DNA of 64,000 nt. Origin: Oscillospiraceae bacterium (GTDB lineage: Bacteria > Bacillota > Clostridia > Oscillospirales > Oscillospiraceae). How positions within the stretch are numbered: the first letter of the stretch is position 1; each line of letters opens with the position of its first letter. The stretch is from NCBI GenBank assembly GCA_015067725.1, contig SVLX01000007.1:1-64000 (forward strand), given 5' to 3'. Under the pieces are notes generated by a model. That model was not told the DNA's origin, made no database searches, and saw nothing but the letters and a program-made list of their open reading frames with translations. The position numbers were made by a program, and so were the translations under genes. Positions 19,501 to 26,797 of this stretch are shown piece after piece.

Positions 19501-20458
19501 CCGTACTTGCACTTGCGGAGAAACCGAGAAGCGGGCCGTTGCCGCTCTGGGTCACAAGCTGTTGAGCGAGACCGTCGCCCCCACCTGTACTGCTGACGGC
19601 TATACCCAGCATACCTGCTCTGTCTGTGGCCATACCTACCGGGACAGCTTTGTGCCCGCTACCGGTCATGATTACGAGGCTACTGTTACTGCACCCACCT
19701 GCACGGAGGTTGGCTACACCACCTATACCTGCTGCATTTGCGCTGACAGCTACGTCTCTGACTATGTCCCCGCACTGGGTCACACCACCGAGCTGGTGAA
19801 CGTGAAGGAATCCACCTGCACCGAGGATGGCTACACCGGTGACGAGGTCTGTACCGTCTGCGGTGAGACGGTGAAGACCGGCGAAGTGGTTCCTGCCTTC
19901 TGTCCTTCTGCCGCCTATACCGACCTGAACAGAAATCAGTGGTACCACGAATACACTGACTATGTCATTGAAAATGGTCTCATGAATGGCGTTGGCGGCG
20001 ACAAGTTCAGCCCCAATGGTACGGTCAGCCGTGGCATGATGGTCACCGTCCTGTACCGGATGGCTGGCGAGCCCGAAGTTACCGGCGAAAGCAAGTTTAT
20101 CGATGTGAAGGCCGGTCAGTGGTACACCGACGCCATCGTCTGGGCGGAAGCCAACGGCATCGCCAAGGGTCTGACCGATGACACCTTTGCCCCCAACACC
20201 ACCGTGACCCGTGAGCAGGCGGCTACCTTCCTGTACCGCTATGTCACCGTTTATCTGGGTGTTGAGGTCACCGGTGGCGCTGACCTGAGCCGGTTCAAGG
20301 ATGCTTCTTCCATCTCCGGCTATGCGCAGGAGGCTATGGCTTGGGCGGTCGCTGAGGAGCTGTTCCAGGGCTTCGAGGATGGCACCATTCAGGCTAAGGC
20401 TACGCTGACCCGGGTACAGCTTGCCAAACTGCTGACGGTTTTGGATCAGAAGTTCTAA
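10511..20458 (+). CDS. Giant secreted S8 subtilase with Cys-rich repeats and SLH anchor
   Basis: The 3315-residue protein starts at ATG 10511 behind AAAGGAG. A signal peptide ends near AQA (residue about 38). The subtilisin triad is intact: Asp211 (IIDTGSDTDH), His303 (SHGSHVAG) and Ser659 (NNSGTSMATP). A PA-type insert lies at about 510-590. A dockerin-like EF pair (DLNDDGQTDLKDAQ, DVNGDGNITTYDAY) sits at about 825-880. A long middle region has propeller-like stretches and two Big2-like domains (about 1550-1620 and 1880-1965), then a cohesin-like beta domain (about 2265-2395). Nineteen Cys-rich repeats follow (about 2397-3130), and the C terminus has three S-layer-homology repeats. The protein should be held on the cell wall polymer and act as an extracellular protease or adhesin, like lactocepin-type enzymes. 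Its substrate is unknown. Confidence 0.93.
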   Translation: MKKHLTNRLLSLLLVVAMLAGFVVPAQAADTHKHAVAVESEAPALEKLENNLTLLPMEEAMEAEEEALYADEDIVRVSIVLEKESTMDAGFSTENIVTNTEAMRYRQELKAEQELVTTNIETAVGNELDVKWNMTLVANIISANVPYGQIDDIEAVNGVKEVVIENRFSPAVVSREEAANPNMATSPGQIGSFTAWTNGYTGAGSRIAIIDTGSDTDHQSFAASGLMYALHRNAETEGKDAEEYIGSLNLLDAEEIAAVFDELHVSGRYRAEELYVNEKIPFGYNYIDEDLDITHDHDDEGSHGSHVAGIATANTYIPNGDGTYAKALDAVFTQGVAPDAQLITMKVFGKKGGAYDSDYMVAIEDAIILGCDAVNLSLGSSNAGFVTSAVYQDIMDSLTKSNIVATMAAGNDYGWAEKGTTGTLPFADDINFNTVGSPGSYTNSLGVASVDNIGQTGDYFRVGETNFVYNHYTKDGWTNAPLTTLAGEHEYVFLDGGHAGLDSEWEAVADDLKGKIAVCYRGTISFYQKAEYAVKHGAIALIVCNNTSGTINMDLTDYTQTAPCVSITQAQGGQLLSMSTRVDDEKGNARYYTGKMTISATVGSGMSDSAYYTMSDFSSWGVPSSLTLKPEITAPGGGIYSVNGIDPSGKAYENNSGTSMATPQVAGMVAVIAEYIRENDLVQKTGLSARQLAQSLLMSTAEPIVEEKSEYYYSVLKQGAGLANVGSAVTANSYLLMDESATASWADGKIKAELGEDADRNGQYSFSFTLNNLTNTARGYTLAADVFTQDLSATGKYLSAQTTALAAEVTYLVDGKPFVPSSSLGCDLNDDGQTDLKDAQIVLDYCAGLINEIAPIADVNGDGNITTYDAYLILTTAGDTSEITLPAGGKVEITVQVKLPAALKQELDAKYVNGAYLEGYVWVKPTSTTEGLYTDVTHSIPVLGFYGSWTEPTMYDRTDYTSILYGENTASYTGEKKPNVLTLKQKGATTGYYQVGNPYLVEETNPTDRMAINGTTSMSNYRISLIRNAAFVAGYVMNEAGDVLYVSTPTPNVYGAYYYAAGAMWYATSVSATIGKTPAKLGLKEGDKVTAGVVAIPEYYVMNGEDLTAEDIRKMIENGELGEGAFIGTTMLIDNTAPVVTNVVKFTEGEGIIVTASDENYVAAIQVADEDGMVLTTVGAPGQTEKNQTVTVNIDLTDMFVGDKCIIAVLDYAGNMTTYSYRYGGENKYVVPGTMFGWTKSKDRGETVARWSQIDVDTLWWGDAENYSGTTTVAKTGYEDDMFAAAYMCGYVFMVCDDGNIYRTKHGKWTNEKVFTNWEAAVDAENDEKIYDIAADYFRKKVWLCSNQGNIYELNMDNGEITLAYSVTLTNPYITKPSSSNLKYRQPRSIIVDKDGRFYAVNYPGNVSYTFLYTWTMEDVVTTTNEDGTVTRAITDLAPINNTRAGKIPQDRSYLRFILSYDYDKDIIYATYTDNTTAGRDTHTLYKLDKTDGTSAPANSYLPEGATAGSAIIHSNMFGIYIVPQDDAGLLPDIFTATSVKAVAPRTEVLVGATMTMTAEVGPWNLDDKSVTWSSSDESIATIDEKTGEVTFHKTGKVYLTATTVLKPFLSNSAEITVGTYPTDLISAAIGKADGTYHIAQFNPADLSVVTSIKELDTPFMGGGFHDGRIWYHDGNKMYAMDMETLELEDKGAIPDGAAWSDSTTEPLLEVDTFNNLIGLCFSGTEVLLWNEDTGLTRTYDIRRFLDDDPAALIACADYKVKNSQYGYNYYILTEGGILMKMYLWCSELTDNTYYQNFDDPMYATGLELMGVATVGSGNYGSMIYDEDTGYLLVTRTMVGEGTTLYAIDPNNGVTAPIGTFSEDIRYVTGMYKYDRTTELAVVPNTTTVEMFSDETYDLGVRVLPITYGQEITCSSSDETVATVDNRGIITAKAAGTATITITSAATNDAGQKATAKVTVNVTAIQGLSAQFHAQITDATGTYWAKIDTANMTITKEGTASVVLAGAGAHNGKIYGTDGDYVSGGHFYAIDPSNGYSVTQGAAVEGSDAMLDGTTMPFLETNCLNNNSGTVLYKTGNLPAFINADRQALLLTDLATGEHAGYLVNLTNTRGLAAVTYAGPGKQGNYEGHYYYLLENDGDIHRLTYYPALSGSNVVYRNSFKENFYRSGLIFQNKERVTMTYINDGTNLGLLIADSSGTETELFFVNMGAEPYVTTKVGTLRGVTNLVGAYVDSEIAPQPDTGDGENGLMPGLFPENEEKEHLVAVNKLVGSTSTSGLHEILEKGQDDETVTVNGSGAYTISEPEDSTNGKIIITYDPSALTYVSCLATVKPYAINVDEANGVITYTYASKDVIKANNGLAMLVFTYAGDTVDTQISAKTLERNDRLVDEDPRVTLVQVGCKHNYEVTASAEPTCTEDGYITYTCSKCGDSYTDTIKSEGHKYDGGTVSAPTCTEMGYTTYTCTVCGESYKADYVDALGHNFGDWETVTEPGCDAKGQQKRTCNVCGEVEYRDTDPKGHNYTAVETAPTCTEMGYTTYTCSVCGNSYKADYVDATGHNYTAVVTEPTCTEMGYTTYTCSVCGESYKGEFVPSTGHSFGQWETVKEATCTEAGEEKRTCAVCGETETRMVEALGHSYLKTVTEPTCTNVGYTSYTCQRCGDQYVGDYIPAKGHSYTKEVTAPTCTESGYTTYTCSVCGHSYKADYIPAKGHSYTRVVTDPTCTDLGYTTFICSVCDHRYTGEYQPALGHVMGDWTVTKAATCTEDGEESRSCAVCALTEKRAVPATGHHFGDWMLTREATCTDKGVETRYCDGCDLTETRETEAYGHNFGEWIVTKAPTCTEKGEESRICACGETEKRTVAALGHNCTTVTVPPTCTADGYTTYECTVCGYSYRSDIVPATGHRYEAVVTPPTCTDDGYTTNICSVCGESYISDYVDAKGHVYGEWTVNKPATCTEEGTETRTCACGEKQERSIPATGHHFGDWEMTREATCTENGEETRTCTCGETEKRAVAALGHKLLSETVAPTCTADGYTQHTCSVCGHTYRDSFVPATGHDYEATVTAPTCTEVGYTTYTCCICADSYVSDYVPALGHTTELVNVKESTCTEDGYTGDEVCTVCGETVKTGEVVPAFCPSAAYTDLNRNQWYHEYTDYVIENGLMNGVGGDKFSPNGTVSRGMMVTVLYRMAGEPEVTGESKFIDVKAGQWYTDAIVWAEANGIAKGLTDDTFAPNTTVTREQAATFLYRYVTVYLGVEVTGGADLSRFKDASSISGYAQEAMAWAVAEELFQGFEDGTIQAKATLTRVQLAKLLTVLDQKF
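17706..19890 (+). repeat. Array of 19 in-frame Cys-rich coding repeats
   Basis: Each unit is about 35-43 codons. The core is PTCTE-x-GYTTYTCSVCG-x-SY followed by a GH(N/S) turn. Two forms mix: form A (GYTTYTCSVC..Y) and form B (GEEKRTCAVCGETEKR, often followed by HxFGxW). Most units hold three Cys and one His, a possible metal-binding or disulfide knot. Units 12, 15 and 16 lack one residue between the last two cysteines. Confidence 0.9.
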
Positions 20459-20495
20459 GATTCGCTTTCTTCATTGTTTAACCCACATCGCGGAC

Positions 20496-20535
20496 AACCC
20501 CCACAGCTTTGCCGGCTGTGGGGGTTCGTTCTTTT
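20496..20535 (+). terminator. Terminator of the giant subtilase gene
   Basis: A 12-bp perfect stem AACCCCCACAGC/GCTGTGGGGGTT is followed by CGTTCTTTTCC. A second inverted repeat, GCCACGCC/GGCGTGGC (20550-20557 and 20576-20583), lies toward the end of the minus-strand operon and may mark its 3' end. Confidence 0.8.
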
Positions 20536-20609
20536 CCTGAAGATCAAGCGCCACGCCCAGACCAATATAAGTCGAGGCGTGGCACTTCCGCTTATCTGGT
20601 TGCCGTGGA

Positions 20610-21539
20610 TTACAGGGTGTCCCTGGCGGACAGGGGAGGGGTGCTCTCCCGGAACAGGTCCAGGGCGACCGGTTGTATGGTGGAAAGTGGTATAGCTTTC
20701 AGGGCTTCTGCAGAGATTCCCAGCTTTTCTTTGAATCCGGCGACAATGCGCTCTGCGGCGAGGCTGTGACCGTTTGTCTGGTCATTGCTACCGGCTTCAT
20801 GGAGGAAGGGGAGAAGCAGATTTCGGGAGTTTGTATAAACCAGCTCCACCAGCTTCGCCCGATATTCCAAATCCTCCGGCGTCATCTCTGGCCAGCGGCG
20901 CAAATCCATGACGTGTTGCGCCTCATGCTTCAGCAGGGACACGGTAAAAGACTCACTGTCCAAATCATAGGCAGACCGTACACAGTTGATGATGCCGTCG
21001 CCATCCGTCCAGCCGCCGGTACCGATTTTGCCCAGGGAGAGGTAATCCAGCCAACTCCGGGAAACAAAGCCGTCAAGCAGTTTTACGGTGTAGCACTGTT
21101 CACCCTCTGGGAGTTCTACGGTATAGCATACCTCCTCCGTGGTTTTCCAGACATAAGGACCATAGAAGCCACCGGTTTTGCCGCCAAGAAAGTGGTAGCC
21201 CGCGGAAGAAAAGGCGGTAGCTACCGGACCTTCTTCCAGTGCATCCAGGGTCAGACCTTCACTGCTTGCCCCCAGACAACGGCATAAATCCTGAGCCAGT
21301 ATATCAGCGGATTGCTGACGATCATGGCGCAGGTAAAAGACGGCCCGGTAGTATTTTTGATATGCGCACAAAACTTTGCCCGGAATGCCCTCCAGAGGGG
21401 GTTCGGATTCGCATTGTATAAATCGTGCGTGGTACTGCTGACAGAGGTCGCTCTGGTCAGGGTCGGATTTCAGCATGGTCATCGCTTCCGGCAATTCGCC
21501 CCGGAGAAGATGACCATAGAAGCGGTCAAAGTCCATCAT
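20610..21539 (-). CDS. Putative HEXXH zinc metallopeptidase-like protein
   Basis: The 309-residue protein carries HEAQH at residues 205-209, a zinc-peptidase motif, with EYRAKLVEL about 18 residues later as a possible third ligand. No signal peptide or TM segment is seen, so it appears cytosolic. The start overlaps the stop of the HD gene as ATGA, showing translational coupling. It is the last gene of the pst-pho run. I do not recognise a named family; the function is inferred from the motif alone. Confidence 0.7.
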   Translation of the reverse strand: MMDFDRFYGHLLRGELPEAMTMLKSDPDQSDLCQQYHARFIQCESEPPLEGIPGKVLCAYQKYYRAVFYLRHDRQQSADILAQDLCRCLGASSEGLTLDALEEGPVATAFSSAGYHFLGGKTGGFYGPYVWKTTEEVCYTVELPEGEQCYTVKLLDGFVSRSWLDYLSLGKIGTGGWTDGDGIINCVRSAYDLDSESFTVSLLKHEAQHVMDLRRWPEMTPEDLEYRAKLVELVYTNSRNLLLPFLHEAGSNDQTNGHSLAAERIVAGFKEKLGISAEALKAIPLSTIQPVALDLFRESTPPLSARDTL

Positions 21540-22192
21540 AGCAACTGCTGACCGTTAATCACCAGCCGGAAGTTCAGCTTCAGCTTTGCCGCGGCCTTGC
21601 GGCAAAGCACCATTCGGTGAAGGAAGATTTCAAAGTAATTCATGATGGAGCTAACTGTAGTGTCAATGGTCAGGTCCAAAGTCACATTTTCCTTGGCGTC
21701 GTCAATGGTGAGTTTGGAGCCGGTGACAGAGTAATTTACCCGGTCATGGATGTCAAAAGTGGCCATATCCCGGTTGCGGACACGGGAGCGCCGGACATCA
21801 GACTTATCCGCCAGAATCAGGGCGGCGGCGACGTCGCTGACCGGTACGCCGGTGCCTTCATCGTGATTGCCAATGGCGGTGGTGATGACGGCGATTTCCT
21901 CCGGGAGAAAGCCCATGTTGTCCAGAATCCGGAATGCCATGACTGCACCGCTCTGACTGTGGTCCACCCGGTTGACCAGATTGCCAATGTCATGGAGATA
22001 ACCGGCAATCTTGGCAATTTCTACGGTTCTTGCCTCAGCGCCCATGGTACTGAGGATGTATCCGGCTATTTCTGATACTCGGGACACATGGGCAAAGCTG
22101 TGCTCCGTAAAGCCCAGAGCCCCCAGAGAGGCATCCGCCTGGGCGATATATACGCGAATGGCGTGGTCTTTTCTGATTTCATCATAAGTCAT
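21536..22192 (-). CDS. HD-domain phosphohydrolase-like protein
   Basis: In this 218-residue protein residues about 30-140 carry the HD metal-site pattern: EHSFAHVSRV, then GYLHDIGN, then GNHDEGTGVP and LADKSD. It is likely a cytosolic phosphohydrolase acting on a nucleotide or signalling molecule; the substrate is unknown. It starts 12 bases after the phoR stop, behind CGAGG, and overlaps the HEXXH gene by four bases. The position suggests co-expression with the phosphate regulon. Confidence 0.85.
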   Translation of the reverse strand: MTYDEIRKDHAIRVYIAQADASLGALGFTEHSFAHVSRVSEIAGYILSTMGAEARTVEIAKIAGYLHDIGNLVNRVDHSQSGAVMAFRILDNMGFLPEEIAVITTAIGNHDEGTGVPVSDVAAALILADKSDVRRSRVRNRDMATFDIHDRVNYSVTGSKLTIDDAKENVTLDLTIDTTVSSIMNYFEIFLHRMVLCRKAAAKLKLNFRLVINGQQLL

Positions 22193-22204
22193 ATATTTAC
22201 CTCG

Positions 22205-23875
22205 TTATCCTTTTGTTTCTGCTTCTTTAGGAAAAATGACAGTGACGGTTGTACCCTGCTCCGGTGCACTGGTCAGTTCGATTTTAGCCCGGTGGATGGC
22301 GGCGGCATGCTTAACAATGGACAATCCCAGACCGGTACCACCTACAGCCTTGGAGTGGCTCTTGTCTACGCGGTAGAACCGTTCAAAGACACGGCTCTGA
22401 TGTTCCGGCGGGATGCCGATTCCGGTATCGGTTACGGTGACGAGGGCTTGATGTTCTTCGTCTGAAACCTGAATCCTGACGCTGCCTCCGGGGCGGTTGT
22501 ATTTTATGGCATTACTGCACAGGTTGGACAAAATGGTACTTAAAAGCTGACGAATACCATAAATGCTGACGGCTGCTCCGGAAACTTCCAATTCCACCTG
22601 CGCTGTTTTTCCGGTTATGGCAAAATTCCGAACAGTCTCCTGTGCCAATTCCAACAAATCGATCTGTTCCCAGCTCATATCCTCTGCGCCCTCGTCCAGT
22701 CGGGAGAGCCGGATGATGTCTTCAACCAGCTTGATCATTCTCTGGGCTTCGGTGTAGATTTTTCCGGAAAAGGCGGGGACATCTTCAGCCTGCACAAGAC
22801 CGTGGGACAGCAATTCCGCATAACCGGATATGGCATGAAGCGGTGTTTTCAGCTCATGGGATACATTGGCGGTAAACTCACGGCGCATAATTTCTCCATC
22901 CCGCTTTTCCGTCACATCAAAAAGCAGGAGCACAACGCCTGTCACCAGTCCTTCGCTCATCACCGGGTTGGCGTCCACCTGATACGCACCGTCACGGAGG
23001 GAGATGGTTTTCTCTGCCCGCTGAGCCTGAATGGCATGGGTCACCATTTCCCGAATTTCCACGGCACAGTTGACCGCAAAAATATCCTGCCCCGCAGCGT
23101 TTCCTATGCCCAAAAGTGCACTGGCTGCCGGGTTGATGCTGAGGATAATACCCCGGCGATTCAAAAGCACTAAACCCTCCGTCATGTTGGCGGTAACGGT
23201 CTGGAATTCCTCTTTTTGCCGGTTCAACTCCCGACGCTGTTGCCGGAGCTGTTTTTGCTGGCTGTCCATTCGCCGGAGCAGGGGAGACAGCTCTTGATAA
23301 CCCTTGCCGGAAAGAGGTTCTTCCAGATTCAGATCATTGAGGGGCTTTACGATTCGCTTGGACAGTCTCAGCGCCAGCAAAAGCGCCAGTGCCATAGCTG
23401 CCAACAGCACAAAGCACACCGGCTTCAGCATCCCCAAAACCAGATTCAGCACGGAACTCTGCAAAATGGACAGCCGCACCACAGTCCCGTCTTCCAATTT
23501 CTGGGCGGCGTACAGCGACTGTTCCATGAGGGTATCGGAATACCGTGCGCTCTCGCCATAACCCAGAGACAGAGCTTGCTGTACTTCCTGCCGCTCCAGA
23601 TGATTTTCCATTTGGGTGGAGTCGGTGTCGGTGTCATAGAGGACAGTGCCGTCCTTGTCGATCCAAGTGACCCGGCAGTTGGTCATATCAAGACCCTGAA
23701 GGTAGGTCAGTCCCTGCTCCTCTACGGCCCGGGCGGCGAGAGCAGTCTGGTTGCGGAGCTGTTGGTGTTCCAACCGGTTAAAGTACCGGTACAACAACCC
23801 CATGAGCAAGGAAATCACACTGATCAGCACCGCCAAAGCCACCAGACAAATGGAGCCAAATATTCTCCTGGTCAT
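22205..23875 (-). CDS. phoR: Sensor histidine kinase of the phosphate system (PhoR-type)
   Basis: The 556-residue protein has TM1 at about 6-28, an extracytoplasmic sensor of about 115 residues and TM2 at about 145-168. A linker and a PAS-like domain (TEGLVLLNRRGIILSINPAA) follow. The HisKA phosphorylation site is NVSHELKTPLHAISGYAELL (His at about 340). The ATP-binding part shows NLCSNAIKYN, DTGIGIPPEH and GGTGLGLSIV. Its ATG overlaps the phoP stop. The PhoR name rests on gene context and domain order. Confidence 0.92.
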   Translation of the reverse strand: MTRRIFGSICLVALAVLISVISLLMGLLYRYFNRLEHQQLRNQTALAARAVEEQGLTYLQGLDMTNCRVTWIDKDGTVLYDTDTDSTQMENHLERQEVQQALSLGYGESARYSDTLMEQSLYAAQKLEDGTVVRLSILQSSVLNLVLGMLKPVCFVLLAAMALALLLALRLSKRIVKPLNDLNLEEPLSGKGYQELSPLLRRMDSQQKQLRQQRRELNRQKEEFQTVTANMTEGLVLLNRRGIILSINPAASALLGIGNAAGQDIFAVNCAVEIREMVTHAIQAQRAEKTISLRDGAYQVDANPVMSEGLVTGVVLLLFDVTEKRDGEIMRREFTANVSHELKTPLHAISGYAELLSHGLVQAEDVPAFSGKIYTEAQRMIKLVEDIIRLSRLDEGAEDMSWEQIDLLELAQETVRNFAITGKTAQVELEVSGAAVSIYGIRQLLSTILSNLCSNAIKYNRPGGSVRIQVSDEEHQALVTVTDTGIGIPPEHQSRVFERFYRVDKSHSKAVGGTGLGLSIVKHAAAIHRAKIELTSAPEQGTTVTVIFPKEAETKG

Positions 23876-24549
23876 GCCTTGACCTCCAGACGATACCCCA
23901 CGCCACGGACAGTGCGGATATATTCGCCGCAGGCGTCCAGCTTGGTTCTCAGCGTGCCAATATGTACGTCCACGGTTCGGGTCTCTCCGGCAAAATCAAT
24001 ACCCCAGATGGACTCAAGAAGCTGATCGCGGGTATAGACTCTTCCCGGATTTTCCAGAAAAAGCCGCAAAAGTTCATATTCTTTCCGGGTAAGCTGTACG
24101 CTTTGCCCGGAAACCGTCACTTGATGCTGGCTCAAATCCATGTTCAGTTGTCCAAACTGCAGATGTTCGGGTTTGGCTTTCGGTTGGGTTCTGCGGAGCA
24201 CTGCCCGGATGTGGGAGATCATCTCCATCATACCGAAAGGTTTTGCCAAATAGTCGTCAGCACCCAAATCCAGCCCCAAAACCTTGTCATATTCCGTCCC
24301 CCTGGCAGAGGCCATAATCACGGGAATGTCCTGTGTGGCGTGTTTTGATCTGAGCCGCTTGAGAATCTCGATGCCGTCCATGCCGGGAAGCATAATGTCC
24401 AGCAGAATCAGGCTCGGCTGTTTCCCTGCGGAGAGGGCAGAAAACAGCGCCTGTCCATCGGAAAATCCCTCCGCCTCGAAGCCGGAGGTACGCAGGGCAT
24501 AGAGCATCAGTTCCCGGATGCTGCCCTCATCTTCTACACAATAAATCAT
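23872..24549 (-). CDS. phoP: Response regulator of the phosphate system (PhoP/PhoB-type)
   Basis: The 225-residue OmpR/PhoB-class regulator has an N-terminal receiver with acidic pocket (CVEDEG), phospho-acceptor Asp in LILLDIMLPGMDG and Lys in LAKPFG. The C-terminal winged helix (LTRKEYELLRLFLENPGRVY to RTVRGVGYRL) binds DNA. The start is ATG 24549 (MIYCVEDE) behind AAAGGGGG, four bases after phoU. It is expected to bind the TTTACA repeats found upstream of pstS and of the Na/Pi gene. Confidence 0.94.
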   Translation of the reverse strand: MIYCVEDEGSIRELMLYALRTSGFEAEGFSDGQALFSALSAGKQPSLILLDIMLPGMDGIEILKRLRSKHATQDIPVIMASARGTEYDKVLGLDLGADDYLAKPFGMMEMISHIRAVLRRTQPKAKPEHLQFGQLNMDLSQHQVTVSGQSVQLTRKEYELLRLFLENPGRVYTRDQLLESIWGIDFAGETRTVDVHIGTLRTKLDACGEYIRTVRGVGYRLEVKA

Positions 24550-24553
24550 GGGT

Positions 24554-25195
24554 TTATCCCCCTTTACTGCCGGTAATGGAAAATTGTACCCACTGAGCAA
24601 TGTTGACCGCGTGGTCACCAATACGCTCAAAGTATTTGGAAATCATCATCAGGTCAATGGCATATTCGCTGTCTCCGGGCTGCTCGCTGAGCCGGCGAAT
24701 CAAAGCCAGCTTGATCTCATCAAAGTAGCCGTCCACCACATCGTCATTTTTAACCACATTCCGGGCTATGGCGACATCCTTATGGACGAAGGCATTGATG
24801 CTGTCCACCACCATCTGAATGGTGGCATTTGCCATGGCAGAGATATTCAAGGTTTCGTTGGAAGCGGAGATATTGGCTGTGGTGATGATTTCCGCAATGT
24901 CTGCCGACTGGTGACCAATGCGTTCCATATCGGTAATCATCTTCAGGGCAGAGGAAATGGCGCGCAAGTCCCGGGCGACAGGTTGCTGTTGCAACAGCAG
25001 CTTCAGGCAAAGTCGCTCAATTTCCCGTTCTTTCTCCTCAATCTGTGCGGCGATTTCCGGGACAGATTCTGCCAATGGAAGACTGCCCTCCAAAAGTGCC
25101 CGGGCAGAAGTGCCGATGGCTTTCTCGCACAGTGTGCCCATGGCCATCAACTCCCGGTTCAGGGTCTGCAATTGCCGGTCAAATCTTGTTCGCAT
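24554..25195 (-). CDS. phoU: Phosphate signalling protein PhoU
   Basis: The 213-residue all-helical protein has two PhoU repeats with EKEREIERLCLKLLL and DLRAISSALKMITDMERIG in the first and MISKYFERIGDHAVNIAQW in the second. In the known family it links PstSCAB transport to the PhoR kinase and restrains signalling when phosphate is ample. Its ATG shares one base with the pstB stop (TGATG). Confidence 0.96.
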   Translation of the reverse strand: MRTRFDRQLQTLNRELMAMGTLCEKAIGTSARALLEGSLPLAESVPEIAAQIEEKEREIERLCLKLLLQQQPVARDLRAISSALKMITDMERIGHQSADIAEIITTANISASNETLNISAMANATIQMVVDSINAFVHKDVAIARNVVKNDDVVDGYFDEIKLALIRRLSEQPGDSEYAIDLMMISKYFERIGDHAVNIAQWVQFSITGSKGG

Positions 25196-25944
25196 CAGCC
25201 AAACCTCCCTGTGATGTAGTCTTCTGTCCGCTGGTCTGCGGGCTGGGAAAAGAGTTGCTCAGTGGCGTCATACTCCACCAGCTCACCCAGCAGGAAGAAG
25301 GCAGTCCGGTCGGAAATGCGGACGGCTTGCTGCATATTGTGGGTAACAATGGCTATAGTATAACGCTTTTTGAGCTCCATTGCAAGTTCTTCTATCTTTG
25401 CGGTGGAAATTGGATCCAGTGCGGAGGTTGGTTCGTCCATCAGCAATACCTCCGGCTCAACGGCAAGGGCTCTGGCAATACACAGTCGCTGCTGCTGTCC
25501 GCCGGACATTCCCAGGGCCGACTTTCCCAATCTGTCTTTGACCTCGTCCCAAATGGCCGCATTGCGGAGAGAGCGCTCTACAATCTCATCGAGTGCCTTT
25601 TTGTTGCGGATGCCGTGGGTTCTGGGGCCGTAGGCCACATTATCATATATGCTCATGGGGAAGGGGTTGGGTTTTTGGAAGACCATACCCACACGGCGGC
25701 GAAGGTGATTTACATCCATGTTGCCGTAAACATCATCCCCATCCAGAAAGACTCTGCCGGTGATATGGCAATCTTCCACCAAATCGTTCATCCGGTTGAT
25801 GCATTTTAAGAGGGTGGACTTGCCGCAACCGGACGGGCCGATAAAGGCGGTGATTTCCTGACTGGGGATGGTCAGATTCACCGATTTCAGAGCTTGAAAA
25901 GAACCATAGAACAGGTTCAAATCTTCTATGCGCAGTTTATCCAT
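25195..25944 (-). CDS. pstB: Phosphate ABC transporter ATP-binding protein PstB
   Basis: The 249-residue ABC ATPase shows Walker [11 protein letters not shown]-loop [15 protein letters not shown], signature MSGGQQQR, Walker [13 protein letters not shown] and a switch His in [16 protein letters not shown] is typical of PstB. It powers the PstCA permease. It starts eight bases after pstA. Confidence 0.98.
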   Translation of the reverse strand: MDKLRIEDLNLFYGSFQALKSVNLTIPSQEITAFIGPSGCGKSTLLKCINRMNDLVEDCHITGRVFLDGDDVYGNMDVNHLRRRVGMVFQKPNPFPMSIYDNVAYGPRTHGIRNKKALDEIVERSLRNAAIWDEVKDRLGKSALGMSGGQQQRLCIARALAVEPEVLLMDEPTSALDPISTAKIEELAMELKKRYTIAIVTHNMQQAVRISDRTAFFLLGELVEYDATEQLFSQPADQRTEDYITGRFG

Positions 25945-25951
25945 GTGTGTT

Positions 25952-26797
25952 TTACCTCGTAAGTTTTTTTGCGACCAGCTCGGACAGACCGCTCACTACA
26001 ATTACCACCAGCAGAAGCACCACCGCCGTGGCATAGGTCTGGTCAAGATATAAGCCATTGCTGGAAATATTATACATATGCACGCTCAGTGTGCGGGCGG
26101 AATCGGACAGACCCGTGGCAATCTCAGGAACCGTACCTGCAGTGAAAATTAGTGCCGCTGACTCGCCAACCACCCGTCCAATGGACAGAATTACCCCGGC
26201 AAGTATCCCCGGCACGGCACTGGGCAGAACCACCCGGAAGACGGTGCGCAGTTTACCTGCCCCCAGACCGAAACTGCCCTCCCGATAGCTGTCGGGGACG
26301 GAGGAGAGTGCTTCCTGGGTGGTGCGCATAATGACCGGCAGAATCATAATGCTTAAGGTTAGCGCACCGGAGATGAGGGACAGCCCCAGATGGAGAAACT
26401 TCACAAAGAATATAGAGCCAAACAGACCATAAACGATAGAGGGAATGCCGGACAGGGTTTCTGCCGTAATTCCTACAACAGCCGTCAATTTGTTTCCCCG
26501 GCGGGCATACTCCGTCAGGTAAATGGCTGCGCCAACCCCAACCGGCACGGCGAAGAGTAGAGAAAGGGCAATCATATAGACGGTGTTGACCAAGGCAGGA
26601 AGTAAAGACACATTCTCCGTGGTGTATTTCCGGGCAAAGAGACCGGGTGTCAAGTGGGGGATACCCTTGAAGAGAATATAGCCCACAAGAAGTGCCAGCG
26701 CAGAGAGTGTCAGTCCGGCGGCGACCCAGACCAGCATCCGCAGGAGTCCGGAGATATAGTTTTGCTGCTTCAGGTGGTGGGATGGATTGTACATCAT
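25952..26797 (-). CDS. pstA: Phosphate ABC transporter permease PstA
   Basis: The 281-residue membrane protein has six predicted TM spans. The permease motif region is [20 protein letters not shown] and the coupling loop is [20 protein letters not shown]. It pairs with PstC to form the channel. ATG overlaps the pstC stop by four bases (ATGA); a second in-frame ATG follows directly. Confidence 0.96.
   Translation of the reverse strand: MMYNPSHHLKQQNYISGLLRMLVWVAAGLTLSALALLVGYILFKGIPHLTPGLFARKYTTENVSLLPALVNTVYMIALSLLFAVPVGVGAAIYLTEYARRGNKLTAVVGITAETLSGIPSIVYGLFGSIFFVKFLHLGLSLISGALTLSIMILPVIMRTTQEALSSVPDSYREGSFGLGAGKLRTVFRVVLPSAVPGILAGVILSIGRVVGESAALIFTAGTVPEIATGLSDSARTLSVHMYNISSNGLYLDQTYATAVVLLLVVIVVSGLSELVAKKLTR

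Noticed and set aside
17706-19890. Repeat array considered as CRISPR
   Set aside because: The units are in-frame coding repeats of about 120 bases with diverged copies, not short identical repeats with unique spacers. No cas genes are present.
17393-19948. 851-codon minus-strand open frame
   Set aside because: It is a shadow of the Cys-rich repeat array; its repetition simply mirrors the coding repeats.
20550-20583. GCCACGCC/GGCGTGGC inverted repeat as a strong terminator of the pst-pho operon
   Set aside because: No U-tract follows on the minus strand, so it is mentioned only as a possible 3' end structure.
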